The notes below the pieces were generated by a model that saw nothing but the letters and a program-made list of their open reading frames with translations, was not told where the DNA came from and made no database searches. A program made the position numbers and the translations under genes. This document shows positions 1-9,785 of a stretch of DNA of 64,000 bases, piece by piece; positions within the stretch are counted from its first letter, which is position 1, and each line of letters begins with the position of its first letter. Source of the DNA: Natrialba chahannaoensis JCM 10990 (GTDB lineage Archaea > Halobacteriota > Halobacteria > Halobacteriales > Natrialbaceae); contig NZ_AOIN01000008.1 of assembly GCF_000337135.1 (NCBI RefSeq), positions 285,989 through 349,988 on the forward strand, in the 5' to 3' direction.

Positions 1-302
1 CGACGGCGAACCCAATGCGGTTCAGCGTTACTGAAGTAGCTGAACTGAACCAGGCGAAGGCGACACTCATTGAAAGTGTTACAAACGCAACGAATAATGA
101 CGACATCACGGCCGAGGTTCGTCGAGGCGATCCCACTGACGCCTTGCTGGAGTATGCTGCCGAGATTGATGCGGATTTGATTCTCGTTGGACAGAGTGGT
201 GTCGGACAACTCGAAGCGACGATTTTTGGACGGACAACCGATCAACTGGCAGAACAGACACAGGTCCCACTGACTATCGTGCCGCTCTCGAACGGAGACT
301 GA
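1..302 (+). CDS. Universal stress protein UspA-family, C-terminal part
   Basis: The reading frame is already open at the left edge, so the gene starts outside the window. About 100 residues remain. They contain the USP hallmark sequence: an acidic stretch ending IDADLILVGQSG, then the G-x9-G-(S/T) nucleotide-binding pattern GQSGVGQLEATIFGRTTDQL, and the closing strand VPLTIVPL. USP domains bind ATP or act as dimeric stress chaperones in the cytosol; the exact role of this one cannot be told. The first ATG inside the window (position 15) lies within the fold, so it is not the true start. Confidence 0.85.
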   Translation, partial: TANPMRFSVTEVAELNQAKATLIESVTNATNNDDITAEVRRGDPTDALLEYAAEIDADLILVGQSGVGQLEATIFGRTTDQLAEQTQVPLTIVPLSNGD

Positions 303-341
303 CCACACTGCTGGCTGTTGAATCCCACCCTACCAGTGTGG
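303..341 (+). other. Inverted repeat just after the usp stop codon
   Basis: CCACACTG (303-310) is matched by CAGTGTGG (334-341) across a 23-nt loop, starting one base after the TGA. It could be an mRNA 3'-end structure or an operator for the next gene. There is no T-run, so a classical terminator is not shown. Confidence 0.35.
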
Positions 342-350
342 GGCCTGCAA

Positions 351-357
351 TTTAGTA
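351..357 (+). promoter_or_regulatory. TATA-like box of the PPOX gene
   Basis: TTTAGTA lies about 22-28 bp before the ATG at 379, the spacing expected for a leaderless haloarchaeal transcript. Confidence 0.4.
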
Positions 358-378
358 CCAAAGCGGTGTACAGACCCC

Positions 379-780
379 ATGACTTCGATTCCCGATGATT
401 GTCAGGACCTGTTCGAGAAGGAAACATTCGCCCACGTCGCCACGCTGTTGCCGGACGGTGCACCGCACGTGACACCGGTGTGGATCGACTACGACGCCGA
501 CGCTGATCAGTTACTGGTGAACACTGAGCGGGACCGGCGTAAGGAAAAAAACGCCCGCAACGACGTTCGCGTGGCCGTGAGTATGACCGATCCCGACAAC
601 CCGTATCGGATGCTCTCAGTGACCGGCACGGTTGATGAGGTGACGACGGAGAACGCTCGCGAACACATTGATGAACTCGCACGGCGGTATATGGACGTTG
701 AGGAGTATCCGAATCCAATCGAGACCGAACGCGTCATTATATCAATCGAACCCAAGCGTGTGAGTCACTTCGACGGGTGA
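379..780 (+). CDS. PPOX-class flavin/F420-dependent enzyme
   Basis: A 133-residue single-domain protein with the split-barrel fold of pyridoxamine 5'-phosphate oxidase-like enzymes. The start (HVATLLPDGAPHVTPVWIDY) is the usual first pair of strands, followed by the NARNDVRVAVSM helix/strand that contacts the phosphate of the flavin and a closing VTGTVDEV strand. This length and motif set fit the short PPOX family using FMN or F420 to reduce an unknown substrate. It is a single gene: a stress protein lies before it and a convergent ABC operon after it. Confidence 0.85.
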   Translation: MTSIPDDCQDLFEKETFAHVATLLPDGAPHVTPVWIDYDADADQLLVNTERDRRKEKNARNDVRVAVSMTDPDNPYRMLSVTGTVDEVTTENAREHIDELARRYMDVEEYPNPIETERVIISIEPKRVSHFDG

Positions 781-793
781 CGAGAAAGTCGCT

Positions 794-1753
794 CTACAGG
801 TCGACTCGATCGAACCGGAAGAGCGCAATCGCGATCGGCACGACGATCCAGGCCAGCAGAATGACGAACGCGAACCAATCCTGCAGGTAGAACGGCACGC
901 TGCCGAACGTGTTTTCGAGGATCTGCACGGTCTGCTGATCCATCTCGGGCATCGAGGTGGCGAGCGAGAGGACGTTCTGGTATGCCACTCCCGGGTCGAG
1001 ACTGTTGAAGAACAGCGCAACCTGCGCGGACGTCTCACCCTCCGGCAGGTAGCCCGAATTCATCAGCGTCATGAACGCGACGAGCATGGTGTCCCAGAGA
1101 ATGTAGAACAGGACGAAGATGCCGAACATCCCCGCACCAGCAATGGTCGTCGAGCGCGTCAGCGACGACACGGCGACGGCGATGCTCGTGTAGGCAAGGC
1201 CGTAGATGATCGACATTACGAGGAGCCCGCCGTAGTCGACGATATCGAAGCTCCCGAGCAGTGCGACGACGACGAGCGCTGCGAGCACGAAGCCGACGAT
1301 GAGCGACACCGAAAGCACGGCAGCCCGTCCAATGAGCTTCCCGAGGAGCACGTCCTTCCGGGAGTGGGGAAGCGAGAGCAGAATCTTGATGCTGCCCGAC
1401 TCACGCTCGCCGGCGATGGCCTTCCAGCCGAGGATCAGCGCGATCAGCGGGATGACCAGCCGCGTGATTCCGTTGACCATGGCCACGAGCGCCTCCGTCG
1501 TCTGTCCCTGCGCAGCGATATCATCACCGAAGTAGGAGATAGCGCCAGTCGTCGCGACCAGCAGGGTGAAAAAGAAGACGCTCAGCCCCCAGAACATCCA
1601 CGAGCGGATCGAGTCCCGGAAATCCTTCTTCGCGACCGCGCGGACGCTCGCCGGGTTGATCGAACTACTCGAAGAACCGCCTGCCGCTGCGTCGGCTCCG
1701 ACCTCGATTGTGGTCGCATCAGATCCAGTGCCGGACCCGATATCAGTGCTCAT
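794..1753 (-). CDS. ABC-2 type transporter permease
   Basis: A 319-residue membrane protein with a soluble N-terminus, then about six hydrophobic segments. The sequence AGERESGSIKILLSLPHSR, between the second and third segments, is the typical cytoplasmic coupling loop of ABC-2/NosY-type permeases. Its ATG (1753-1751) overlaps the stop codon of the ATPase gene by 4 nt (ATGA), so the two are translationally coupled and form one exporter. The substrate is unknown; the family moves drugs, lipids or copper-enzyme maturation factors. Confidence 0.88.
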   Translation of the reverse strand: MSTDIGSGTGSDATTIEVGADAAAGGSSSSSINPASVRAVAKKDFRDSIRSWMFWGLSVFFFTLLVATTGAISYFGDDIAAQGQTTEALVAMVNGITRLVIPLIALILGWKAIAGERESGSIKILLSLPHSRKDVLLGKLIGRAAVLSVSLIVGFVLAALVVVALLGSFDIVDYGGLLVMSIIYGLAYTSIAVAVSSLTRSTTIAGAGMFGIFVLFYILWDTMLVAFMTLMNSGYLPEGETSAQVALFFNSLDPGVAYQNVLSLATSMPEMDQQTVQILENTFGSVPFYLQDWFAFVILLAWIVVPIAIALFRFDRVDL

Positions 1754-2676
1754 CGCGCATGCACCTCCGTACCCGTCGTATACGACTGGAAGACATCTTC
1801 GAGCGACGCCTCATCGGTCGAGAAGTCTCGAACGTCGACACCGTGGTCCTCGAGTGCGGTGAGCACAGCGGTCTTCGAGCCCTCGACCTGTGCGGTGATC
1901 GTCGGTGGCTGTTCCGACCCGACGGTGACGGTCGAGACGTCAGAGAGGGACCGAACGGCCTGCACCGCTTCGTTGTCGATGCGATCAACTGTGACCCGAA
2001 GCGTCGTTCCGCCGCTAATCGAGTTTCGCAGCCCCTCGACCGAGTCGACGGCGACCATCTCGCCGTTCCGGAGAATGCCGACGCGGTCACAGACCGCCTC
2101 GACCTGCTCCATGCTGTGACTCGAAAAGAACACGGTCGCGCCGCGGGCGTTCTCCTCGCGGACGATCTCGCGCATCTCGCGTGCGCCGTTGGGGTCGAGC
2201 CCCGTCGAGGGCTCGTCTAAGATCAGCAGGTCCGGCTCGCCGACGAGGGCCATCGCGAGCATGAGCCGCTGAGACATCCCTTTCGAGTAGCCACCAGCCT
2301 TCTTGTCGATGGCGTCTGCCAAGCCGACCCGTTCGAGGAGGGCTTCCGAATCATCGTCAGCAGCCTTCGATTCGATGGCGAACTCGAGATGCTGGCGGGC
2401 GGTGAGTCGGTCGTAGGTACGATACCCTTCGGGGAGGACGCCGGTCCGCGAGCGGATGTCGCGGCTGTGAGCCTGCGCGTCGCGGCCGAGAACCTCGACG
2501 CGGCCGGCTGTCGGGCGGATGAAATCCAGGAGGACGTTAATCGTGGTCGACTTGCCTGCCCCGTTTGGGCCGAGAAAGCCGAAGACCTCGCCCTTACGGA
2601 CCTCGAAGGAGAGGTCGTCGAGCGCGAGCGTCTGACCGTATGACTTCGTCAGATCGTCGACGCGGAGTGCGGGCAT
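1750..2676 (-). CDS. ABC transporter ATP-binding protein
   Basis: A 308-residue ATPase with Walker A GPNGAGKST, signature YSKGMSQRL, Walker B LLILDEPSTGLDP and the switch histidine in FFSSHSMEQV. A C-terminal ~80-residue extension after the ATPase core is common in exporters of the CcmA/NosF group. The ATG at 2676 is chosen because MPALRVDDLTKSYG is the normal first strand; an upstream start would add 19 residues unlike the family. It is the first gene of the exporter operon with the permease downstream. Confidence 0.9.
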   Translation of the reverse strand: MPALRVDDLTKSYGQTLALDDLSFEVRKGEVFGFLGPNGAGKSTTINVLLDFIRPTAGRVEVLGRDAQAHSRDIRSRTGVLPEGYRTYDRLTARQHLEFAIESKAADDDSEALLERVGLADAIDKKAGGYSKGMSQRLMLAMALVGEPDLLILDEPSTGLDPNGAREMREIVREENARGATVFFSSHSMEQVEAVCDRVGILRNGEMVAVDSVEGLRNSISGGTTLRVTVDRIDNEAVQAVRSLSDVSTVTVGSEQPPTITAQVEGSKTAVLTALEDHGVDVRDFSTDEASLEDVFQSYTTGTEVHAR

Positions 2677-2768
2677 GGCTGTGTCATCTCTCCGTTCACC
2701 GATAAGAGTTGCCACTTGTGAGAGATAATCCACACACCAGATGGAAAGAAAGAAACTACAGCAGCCAG

Positions 2769-3038
2769 TCAGATCGGGTCGTCAGGCTCGTACTGGTTGG
2801 TCACGCGCTCAACCTCTGTAGCGTAGCGCTCGCGGGCCTCTTCGTCCGCAACTGGTTCGAGATCTGACTCGGGAACGTCCGTTGCGGCAGTCACCGCCGA
2901 TCCCGTCCGCAGCGCAGTCGACGAGCGTTCACGCTGCTGGTATCGTGAGCCATCGGGCGTTGCATACACGAGCGTCACGATATTTCGTGTCCCAAACTCG
3001 CGTTCGACCAACCAGCACTGAACCGTCGACTCAGTCAT
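2769..3038 (-). CDS. Conserved haloarchaeal small protein, unknown function
   Basis: 89 residues, acidic, with no membrane segment. The beginning (CWLVEREFGTRNIVTLVYAT) resembles a short beta-rich domain and the rest is a charged helix. The composition and codon use are those of genuine haloarchaeal genes. No catalytic motif is visible and no function can be assigned. It stands alone between the ABC operon and a divergent membrane-protein gene. Confidence 0.65.
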   Translation of the reverse strand: MTESTVQCWLVEREFGTRNIVTLVYATPDGSRYQQRERSSTALRTGSAVTAATDVPESDLEPVADEEARERYATEVERVTNQYEPDDPI

Positions 3039-3176
3039 GGCCGACCGTTACCGGCGAAGCACCGAGAAAGTATCGCGTCCAACGTGGCCATTCACGGGAA
3101 TCGACCGTTCGCACGCACAGCAGAACGCCACAGCGTACTTGAAGCCAGTTGGTGCACTCACGGACGAGACGAACCG

Positions 3177-4046
3177 ATGGCCACGCGCAGGAACGGAGAC
3201 GACGCCAACAGTCGAGACGGCCAGAACGGCCGGGGTGGCGAGAACAACTCTCTCGGTGCCGAACCCCAGATAGGCCGTCTTGACCATCTCGACCGCCTTC
3301 GCTACGAGGGCGAGACCGAACAGCGACGCGTCGCACTCGAGACGGCGACGGTCGTCGTCACCAGCCACCGTGTGCTGGCAGTCGATCACGATGGTGACAG
3401 CAGTCGAGGGACTACTGGAAGCCGTCCCTACCGGTACGCAGACCGGCCGAACGTCCAGCGCATCGATGTCAGCACGGGCGGAGCACCGGCGCACCGCTAC
3501 CGGACGCTGCTCACTGGTGCGCTCGGACTCACACTCCTGACAATTTCGCTGGCGACCTCGTTCGCGGCTATGGTTCCAGCGGTGGCACTCGAGAGCGGCG
3601 GAGCGAGCGGAGACGAAACCAGTTCAGGTGCTGAATCGGAAACAGGCGCGTCGGGCATGGAAACAGCAGCCGGAGGGGAGCCCGGAACGGATATCGCGAC
3701 GACGGCCGCCGTTGACGGAATCTTCGAAACGCTCGGACTAGTGTTTCAAGCACTCGACCTGGCGGTGCTCGCGGGCGGGTTGCTCTTGCTCGGAGTAGCG
3801 GCCGTGTTCGCGGCGCTCTACGTCCGCTCTCGCAGAGAGCGACTGCGGATCGAAGTCGCGGGCGAGGCCGACATCGAACTGCCGCTCGGTCGAACGGACG
3901 ACGGGAGGGCGACTGCGCTCAGTCTCCGCGAGGCGATCCAGCCGGGATCGGTAGGTGGGCAGTCGCTCGCGGCGACGAGCGGCGGTACTTCCGACAAAGA
4001 CGACCACTCGCTAAACGACGAGTTCGGTCCGGGGAACGAGTGGTGA
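3177..4046 (+). CDS. Membrane protein with a cytosolic N-terminal domain, unknown function
   Basis: 289 residues from the ATG at 3177. An upstream ATG at 3084 is possible, but the added sequence has no haloarchaeal character. The N-terminal part contains ETATVVVTSHRVLAVDHDG, similar to the PH-like domains that start many haloarchaeal membrane proteins. Two hydrophobic segments (near residues 115-140 and 205-230) flank a Gly/Ser/Glu-rich loop that should lie outside the cell. The C-terminal third is soluble and ends in a charged tail. Nothing catalytic is visible. Confidence 0.6.
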   Translation: MATRRNGDDANSRDGQNGRGGENNSLGAEPQIGRLDHLDRLRYEGETEQRRVALETATVVVTSHRVLAVDHDGDSSRGTTGSRPYRYADRPNVQRIDVSTGGAPAHRYRTLLTGALGLTLLTISLATSFAAMVPAVALESGGASGDETSSGAESETGASGMETAAGGEPGTDIATTAAVDGIFETLGLVFQALDLAVLAGGLLLLGVAAVFAALYVRSRRERLRIEVAGEADIELPLGRTDDGRATALSLREAIQPGSVGGQSLAATSGGTSDKDDHSLNDEFGPGNEW

Positions 4047-4132
4047 GTCACGGGCGGTCAGCGGCAGCGAGAGTATCGGAACCACGGCCACGATGAGTCA
4101 GGCTGAAAGCCGTCGACGCCCTAACGCGCTCG

Positions 4133-5965
4133 ATGAACGCAGACGCGGTTCGCGAGCGCGCCCGAGCGCTGCCGCGAGAGCCCGGCGTCTACCAGTTCCA
4201 GGCCGACGGCACGACCCTCTACGTCGGCAAGGCCGTCGACCTCCGGAGTCGCGTCGGTTCCTACGCCGATCCGCGCAGCGCCCGCATCAGTCGGATGATC
4301 GACCGCGCAGACGCGGTCGAGATTGCCGTCACCGACACTGAGACGCAGGCGCTCTTGCTCGAAGCCAACCTGATCAAGCGCCACCAGCCGCGGTACAACG
4401 TCCGACTCAAGGACGACAAATCGTACCCAATGGTGCAGTTGACAGCTCACCCCGCCCCGCAGATCGAGATCACCCGTGATCCGAGCGAGTCCGCGACCGT
4501 CTTCGGCCCCTACACCAACAAACGGCAGGTCGAGACCGTCGTGAAGGCCCTGCGCGAGACCTACGGCGTCCGCGGCTGTTCTGACCACAAGTACTCCGGC
4601 CGGGACCGTCCCTGCCTCGACTACGAGATGGGGCTCTGTACCGCCCCCTGCACGCGAGAGATCGAACTCGAGACGTACGCCGAAGACGTAACCGCCGTCG
4701 AGCGCTTCTTCGAGGGCGAAACCGGTATTCTCACGGACCCGCTGCGCCGGGAGATGGAAGCCGCTGCCCAGGAACAACACTTCGAGCGCGCGGCCAATCT
4801 TCGGGATCGACTCGAGACGGTCGAAGCCTTCCACGGCGAGGGCGGCGAGGCGGTCCAATCGGTCGGCGACGAGCGCGCGGTCGACGTACTCGGCGTCGCC
4901 ATCGAGGGCGAGGACGCGACCGTTGCCCGTCTGCGCGCCGAGAGCGGAAAACTCGTGGATCGAGAGCGCCACACGCTCGAAGCGCCGGGCGCAGAAACGG
5001 ACGCAAACACGGACGTGGACGCGAATGCGAACGCGACAGCAGCACCTGCAGTCGATGGCGGACTCGCAGCGGGTGCAGATACAGCGGACAGCCGGGGCGG
5101 CGTCCCCGCCGTCCTCGCCGCCTTCATCGTCCAGTACTACGCCGAACGCGACCTCCCCGACGCACTCCTCCTCCCCGAACGCCACGGCGACGACGAGGTC
5201 AGGGCCTGGCTCGACGCCGAAGGCGTCGCCGTCCGCGTCCCCGGTGCCGGCCGCGAGGCCAAACTCGTCGACCTCGCGCTCAAGAACGCCCGGCGAAACG
5301 TCGGCCGCCGCGACGAATGCGGTATGCTCGCCGACGCACTCGACCTCGACGCCGTCCGGCGAATCGAGGGCTTCGACGTGAGTCACGCCCAGGGAACGGC
5401 CGCCGTCGGAAGCAACGTCACCTTCGTCGACGGCAGCGCCGAAACGGCCGACTACCGCCGGAAGAAACTCACCGACCAGAACGACGACTACGACAACATG
5501 CGCGCGCTACTCGAGTGGCGCGCCAGCCGAGCCGTCGAGGGCCGGGACGACAGGCCGAATCCGGACCTCCTGTTGATCGACGGCGGCGAGGGGCAACTCG
5601 AGGCGGCCCGGGACGCGCTGGCTGCGGTTGGCTGGGACGTGCCTGTAATCGCGCTCGCGAAGGCCGAAGAGACGGTTATCACCCCCGACAGACAACTTTC
5701 CTGGCCCTCGGACGCACCGCACTTGCACCTGCTCCAGCGTGTTCGCGACGAGTCCCACCGCTTTGCCGTCCAGTACCACCAGACGCTGCGTGACGACGTG
5801 AAGACGGTGTTAGACGACGTCCCTGGTATCGGTCCCGAGACGCGAAAGCGACTGCTCGGGCGCTTTGGGAGTGTGGAGAACGTTCGCGAGGCGAGCGTGG
5901 AGGACCTCCAGAGCGTTGCTGGCGTGGGCGAGAAGACAGCTCAAACGGTGAAGGAGCGGCTGTAG
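4133..5965 (+). CDS. uvrC: UvrABC system protein C (excinuclease subunit)
   Basis: 610 residues, the normal length for UvrC, which makes both cuts around a DNA lesion in nucleotide excision repair after UvrB loading. Domains in order: GIY-YIG nuclease ([17 protein letters not shown]), a Cys-rich segment ([21 protein letters not shown]), a UVR motif that binds UvrB (about residues 200-230), the RNase H-like endonuclease ([17 protein letters not shown]), and tandem HhH motifs at the end ([18 protein letters not shown]). An Ala/Asp/Thr-rich insert of roughly 40 residues separates the UVR region and the second nuclease. uvrB lies 1.8 kb downstream on the other strand. Confidence 0.98.
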   Translation: MNADAVRERARALPREPGVYQFQADGTTLYVGKAVDLRSRVGSYADPRSARISRMIDRADAVEIAVTDTETQALLLEANLIKRHQPRYNVRLKDDKSYPMVQLTAHPAPQIEITRDPSESATVFGPYTNKRQVETVVKALRETYGVRGCSDHKYSGRDRPCLDYEMGLCTAPCTREIELETYAEDVTAVERFFEGETGILTDPLRREMEAAAQEQHFERAANLRDRLETVEAFHGEGGEAVQSVGDERAVDVLGVAIEGEDATVARLRAESGKLVDRERHTLEAPGAETDANTDVDANANATAAPAVDGGLAAGADTADSRGGVPAVLAAFIVQYYAERDLPDALLLPERHGDDEVRAWLDAEGVAVRVPGAGREAKLVDLALKNARRNVGRRDECGMLADALDLDAVRRIEGFDVSHAQGTAAVGSNVTFVDGSAETADYRRKKLTDQNDDYDNMRALLEWRASRAVEGRDDRPNPDLLLIDGGEGQLEAARDALAAVGWDVPVIALAKAEETVITPDRQLSWPSDAPHLHLLQRVRDESHRFAVQYHQTLRDDVKTVLDDVPGIGPETRKRLLGRFGSVENVREASVEDLQSVAGVGEKTAQTVKERL

Positions 5966-6061
5966 AGTGAATGTGCAGTGAGAGGACGTAGAAAAATCAC
6001 AGCAGACCGATTCGTCACAGTTCGCTAACGTATTTGTATTGTCGGGTTGAACCGTTCGGTG

Positions 6062-6595
6062 ATGAACGACTTCGTTCGCGCCATGGTGGTCCCCTTCTTC
6101 ATGGCACTCTTTCCGGCTGTCTGGTTCGTCAATCGGAACCTGACAACCGCCCAGCTTCCGCCAACGGTCGAACCGAGTGCAGGGCTGATCCTGCTCGGGT
6201 TTGCTGGCGCGGTCGTCGGCTCGGCCGCTGTTGCCGCCGTTCTCGCAGCCGTTGGGCGAAACCAGTCCGTCGCGGCCGAAGAGTTGCCGTTTCGACAGCG
6301 GGTGTTTCAGCCCGACACCGCCTCGCTTACCGTCTTCCTCGCGCTGGTCGGACTCTGTGCGCTCTGGGCGCTGGTTGCCTTCACCGGGGTCGGACCAGCA
6401 ATCCTCAGCGACGCCCTGACGTTCGTGATGATCCTCCCCGGCCTCCCGCTGCTCGTTCTCGCACCGCTCGCGATCCACTCCGCGGTCGCGACGACGGTCG
6501 GTCTCGTCGCCTGCGCCCTCTGGCTGTCGGTCCTCTCGGTCGGCACCACCGAACTCATCGGACACTGGACGACGGCCAAGAAATCAGACCGGTGA
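6062..6595 (+). CDS. Four-helix membrane protein, unknown function
   Basis: 177 residues from the ATG at 6062, which lies 22-30 bp after a TATA-like stretch (TATTTGTATT at 6031-6040). A TTG 15 bp earlier is also possible. Four hydrophobic segments are visible (VPFFMALFPAVWFV, the Gly/Ala-rich LILLGFAGAVVGSAAVAAVL, SLTVFLALVGLCALWALVAF, and a long C-terminal pair). No family signature was recognised. It probably sits in the cytoplasmic membrane. Confidence 0.65.
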   Translation: MNDFVRAMVVPFFMALFPAVWFVNRNLTTAQLPPTVEPSAGLILLGFAGAVVGSAAVAAVLAAVGRNQSVAAEELPFRQRVFQPDTASLTVFLALVGLCALWALVAFTGVGPAILSDALTFVMILPGLPLLVLAPLAIHSAVATTVGLVACALWLSVLSVGTTELIGHWTTAKKSDR

Positions 6596-6600
6596 CTAGC

Positions 6601-6635
6601 GTAGCCACTGCAAGTCAGTGCACACCCGATCGCAC
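6601..6635 (+). repeat. Dispersed 35-bp intergenic element, copy 1
   Basis: The element starts GTAGCCACTGCAAGTCAGTG and ends with GATCGCAC, six bases after the preceding stop codon. It matches the reverse complement of 50863-50897 at 33 of 35 positions by hand count. Inside it CACTG and CAGTG form a short inverted repeat. Confidence 0.75.
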
Positions 6636-6710
6636 AGCTGTCATGCGAAGTGTGTGAAGAGTCGTAATTGGTACTATAGAACTATTGCACTGGGCCACCT
6701 GTATGCTATC

Positions 6711-7007
6711 GTGCCCGCAGACGACCCACTCGACGACCTGCTCGACGAACTAGACAACCAGAGCGATCTCGAAACCGCGGAACAGATACTGTCGATCCGC
6801 ATGGAGTCCCGGCGGTACGGTAAGCCGGTGACGATCGTCGAGGGATTCGACCTCTCGAAATCCGAGATTGAGTCGATCGCATCGGACCTCAAATCGTCGC
6901 TCGGCACCGGCGGCACCGTCGACAAAGGCCGGATTGAACTCCAGGGAGACCACCGCGACAGAGTGCCGGACCTGCTTCGCGACCGTGGGTTCGACGTGCA
7001 GTCGTGA
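6711..7007 (+). CDS. SUI1/eIF1-like translation initiation factor
   Basis: 98 residues. The C-terminal two thirds are the SUI1 domain: PVTIVEGFDLSKSEIESIAS, then the diagnostic GTGGTVDKGRIELQGDH and a final LLRDRGF. eIF1/SUI1 binds the small ribosomal subunit near the P site and controls start-codon selection. The GTG at 6711 is chosen because it begins the acidic leader PADDPLDDLLDEL seen in this family; ATGs upstream are out of frame, and an in-frame ATG at 6618 would add unrelated sequence. A TATA-like ACTATAGA lies about 35 bp upstream. Confidence 0.85.
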   Translation: MPADDPLDDLLDELDNQSDLETAEQILSIRMESRRYGKPVTIVEGFDLSKSEIESIASDLKSSLGTGGTVDKGRIELQGDHRDRVPDLLRDRGFDVQS

Positions 7008-7057
7008 GGCGGTCTCCTGGAAGTCAGTTCCACTGGGACCGCGACCTGGGCAGCGAC

Positions 7058-7088
7058 CCCACCGGCAAATCGTTACAGCAGTCCGAAT
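7058..7088 (+). repeat. Second dispersed repeat, copy 1
   Basis: CCACCGGCAAATCGTTACAG followed by CAGTCCGAAT. The reverse complement recurs at 11934-11968 with a 4-nt insertion and two substitutions. It lies in the 185-bp gap between the SUI1-like gene and the acetyltransferase. Confidence 0.45.
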
Positions 7089-7155
7089 GAGGGCAGATCG
7101 AACTCGCGGTATCGGGCGAACGTAACACAGGTTGGACTGGCGCAACTCGAGTTGA

Positions 7156-7163
7156 GACTATAC
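7156..7163 (+). promoter_or_regulatory. TATA-like box of the acetyltransferase gene
   Basis: GACTATAC lies 30-37 bp before the ATG at 7193 and there is no ribosome-binding sequence in front of the start, consistent with a leaderless or near-leaderless mRNA. Confidence 0.4.
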
Positions 7164-7192
7164 CTTTGACCGTTGGTACCGTTGAACACCAT

Positions 7193-7675
7193 ATGGAGAT
7201 CCGTCCAGCAACCGCCGACGACCGCAAGGCGATCCGCGAGGTCGCCCGCGACACCTGGCATGACACCTACGACGAACTCGCGAGCGACGTCATCGACGAG
7301 ACGGTTGACGAGTGGTACGCCGACGACGAACTCGAGCGCGCCCTGTCGGAACCCGGCACCGCAGTACTGGTCGCCGAAACTGACGACGGCGTCGTTGGCT
7401 TCACCCACGGCGTCGTGCAGAACGACGAGGGTGACGTGCTCCGGATGTACGTCCACCCAGACCACCAGCGCAAGGGGGTCGGGACGGCGCTCCACGAGCG
7501 CCTGCGCGACGATCTCGCAGACTTCAACATGAACCGAATGCGAGCCATCGACCTCGCCTCGAACGAGGGCGGGCGAACGTTCTACGAAGACCTGGGCTTC
7601 GAGGAGACCGGTGGCGGCACCGTCGAGATGGGTGACGAGGAGCACGAGGAAGTTGTCTACACACTCGAGTTATAG
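7193..7675 (+). CDS. GNAT family N-acetyltransferase
   Basis: 160 residues with the GNAT fold: opening MEIRPATADDRKAIREVA, the beta4 strand DVLRMYVHPDHQ directly followed by the acetyl-CoA pyrophosphate loop RKGVGTA, and the closing GGRTFYEDLGFEETG helix-strand typical of the RimI-like group. It transfers an acetyl group from acetyl-CoA to an amine; the acceptor cannot be told. It is convergent with uvrB, with 49 bp between stops. Confidence 0.9.
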   Translation: MEIRPATADDRKAIREVARDTWHDTYDELASDVIDETVDEWYADDELERALSEPGTAVLVAETDDGVVGFTHGVVQNDEGDVLRMYVHPDHQRKGVGTALHERLRDDLADFNMNRMRAIDLASNEGGRTFYEDLGFEETGGGTVEMGDEEHEEVVYTLEL

Positions 7676-7724
7676 CGTTGTCGCAGACTCCCACGATAGC
7701 GGATTCGCAAGAGTAGGCGGGAAA

Positions 7725-9785
7725 TCAGAACTCCTCGGCCGGCGGCGCGACACCCTCGTCTTCGGCACCGCCTGCGAGTTCGAACTCCTCGCGAACCTCC
7801 CGAATCCGGTCGCGGATATCCGCGGCGAGTTCGAACTCGAGATTGCTCGCGGCTTCGTCCATCCGCGTCTCGAGTTCGTCGATGTAGCGGGCGGCTTCGT
7901 CCTCGTCCTCGAGTTCCCGGCCGGAGACCTGCGAGGTGTCGGTCTTGCTGCCGGGCAGGTTCGTCTCGCTGACGGCCTTGTCGATGGTGGTCGGTTCGAG
8001 GCCGTGTTCCTCGTTGTACTCCTGCTGAATGCGGCGACGGCGCTGGGTTTCCTCGATTGCGGACTCCATCGCGTTCGAAGGATCGTCGGCGTAGAGGATG
8101 ACCTCGCCGTTGACGTTTCGCGCCGCACGGCCCATCGTCTGGACGAGCGTCGTCTCGGAGCGGAGGAAGCCCTCCTGGTCGGCGTCGAGAATCGCCACGA
8201 GCGAAACTTCCGGGATGTCGAGCCCCTCTCGCAGGAGATTGATCCCGACGAGCACGTCGATCTCACCCAGTCGAAGGGAGCGGATAATCTCGTGGCGCTC
8301 CAAGGTGTCCGTCTCGTCGTGCATGTACTCGACGTTGACGCCGGCCTCTTCGAGATACTCCGTGAGATCCTCGGCCATCCGCTTCGTGAGCGTGGTGACG
8401 AGGGTGCGCTCGTCGCGGTCGATCCGGTCGTCGATGCGGTCCATGAGGTCGTCGATCTGGCCGCTCGCAGGTGAGACGGAAATTTCGGGGTCGACGAGGT
8501 GGGTCGGACGAACGATCTGCTCGGCGATGCGCTCGGAGTGTTCGCGCTCGTAGTCGCTCGGCGTCGCCGACACGTATAGCGTCTGGTCGGTCTTCTCCTC
8601 GAACTCCTCGAAGGTGAGCGGGCGGTTGTCGTAGGCGGTCGGGAGCCGGAAGCCGTTCTCGACGAGCGAATCCTTGCGGGACTTGTCGCCGGCGTACTGC
8701 CCGCGAATCTGGGGAATCGTCTGGTGGGACTCGTCGATCACCGTCAGGAAATCGTCCGGGAAGTAATCGAGCAGCGTGTACGGTGCCTCGCCGGACTCGC
8801 GGTCCGAGAGGTAGACCGAGTAGTTCTCGATCCCCGAACAGTAGCCCGTCTCCTGCATCATCTCGAGGTCGAACGTCGTGCGCTCCTCGATGCGCTGGCC
8901 GGCGATCATGTCACCTTTGCGCTCGAAGTACGAGATCCGGGAGTCGAGATCGTCGCGAATCTCGTCCATCGCGCGCTCGAGTTTGGGTTCCGGAATCGAG
9001 TAGTGCTCCGCGGGGTGGACGAGAACGGCCTGCTGGTCGCCCTGGGTGGTGCCCTCGAGTGGGTCCACTTTCACCATGCGGTCGATTTCGTCGCCCCAGA
9101 GTTCGACGCGGACGGCGTAGCGGCCGTACATCGGGTAAATTTCGACGGTATCGCCCCGGACGCGGAACGTGCCTTGCGTGAAGTCGACGTCGTTGCGCTC
9201 GTAGTTCAGGTCCACGAGCTGTTTCAGGAGGTCGTCGCGACCGACCTCCTCGCCGACCTCAAGTCGCAGCGACATGTCGATGTAGTTTCGCGGGTCACCG
9301 AGGCCGTAGATCGCAGAGACGGAAGCGACGACGATCACGTCCTCGCGGGTCAGCAGCGAGCGCGTGGCCGAGTGCCGGAGTCGGTCGATCTCGTCGTTGA
9401 TCGAGGCGTCCTTGTCGATGTAGGTGTCCGTCTGTTCGACGTAGGCCTCGGGCTGGTAGTAGTCGTAGTAGGAGACGAAGTACTCGACGGCGTTCTCGGG
9501 GAAGAGATTGCGGAACTCTTCGTAGAGTTGGGCCGCGAGTGTCTTGTTGTGCGCGATCACGAGCGTCGGCTTCTGCACCTCCTCGATGGTCCAGGAGACG
9601 GTGTTCGTCTTCCCCGACCCCGTGACGCCGAGGAGCGTCTGTTTCTCCATGCCCGAGTTGAACCCGTCGGCTAGCTGCTCGATCGCCTCGGGCTGGTCAC
9701 CGGCGGGCTCGAAGGGAGCGTCGACCTCGAAGGGATGGTCGGCGTCCGGTCGGTCCGGCTGCAGGGGACCTCGAGAATCACTCAT
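7725..9785 (-). CDS. uvrB: UvrABC system protein B (damage-recognition helicase)
   Basis: 686 residues. Walker A is GVTGSGKT and helicase motif II lies in [12 protein letters not shown]. The beta-hairpin inserted into the lesion is recognisable ([20 protein letters not shown], followed by [18 protein letters not shown]). The C-terminal half has helicase motifs V and VI ([23 protein letters not shown]) and a final UVR motif ([19 protein letters not shown]) that docks UvrC. The ATG at 9785 is chosen over an upstream TTG at 9797. Haloarchaeal UvrABC, like that of bacteria, performs dark repair of UV photoproducts. Confidence 0.98.
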   Translation of the reverse strand: MSDSRGPLQPDRPDADHPFEVDAPFEPAGDQPEAIEQLADGFNSGMEKQTLLGVTGSGKTNTVSWTIEEVQKPTLVIAHNKTLAAQLYEEFRNLFPENAVEYFVSYYDYYQPEAYVEQTDTYIDKDASINDEIDRLRHSATRSLLTREDVIVVASVSAIYGLGDPRNYIDMSLRLEVGEEVGRDDLLKQLVDLNYERNDVDFTQGTFRVRGDTVEIYPMYGRYAVRVELWGDEIDRMVKVDPLEGTTQGDQQAVLVHPAEHYSIPEPKLERAMDEIRDDLDSRISYFERKGDMIAGQRIEERTTFDLEMMQETGYCSGIENYSVYLSDRESGEAPYTLLDYFPDDFLTVIDESHQTIPQIRGQYAGDKSRKDSLVENGFRLPTAYDNRPLTFEEFEEKTDQTLYVSATPSDYEREHSERIAEQIVRPTHLVDPEISVSPASGQIDDLMDRIDDRIDRDERTLVTTLTKRMAEDLTEYLEEAGVNVEYMHDETDTLERHEIIRSLRLGEIDVLVGINLLREGLDIPEVSLVAILDADQEGFLRSETTLVQTMGRAARNVNGEVILYADDPSNAMESAIEETQRRRRIQQEYNEEHGLEPTTIDKAVSETNLPGSKTDTSQVSGRELEDEDEAARYIDELETRMDEAASNLEFELAADIRDRIREVREEFELAGGAEDEGVAPPAEEF

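Noticed and set aside
4121-5386. Long minus-strand frame of 421 codons opposite uvrC
   Set aside because: It is the complement of uvrC. Its composition (Val/Gly/Asp-rich without family motifs) is that of a shadow frame in GC-rich DNA.
8724-9674. 316-codon plus-strand frame inside uvrB
   Set aside because: It is antisense to the conserved helicase core of UvrB, so it is a shadow.
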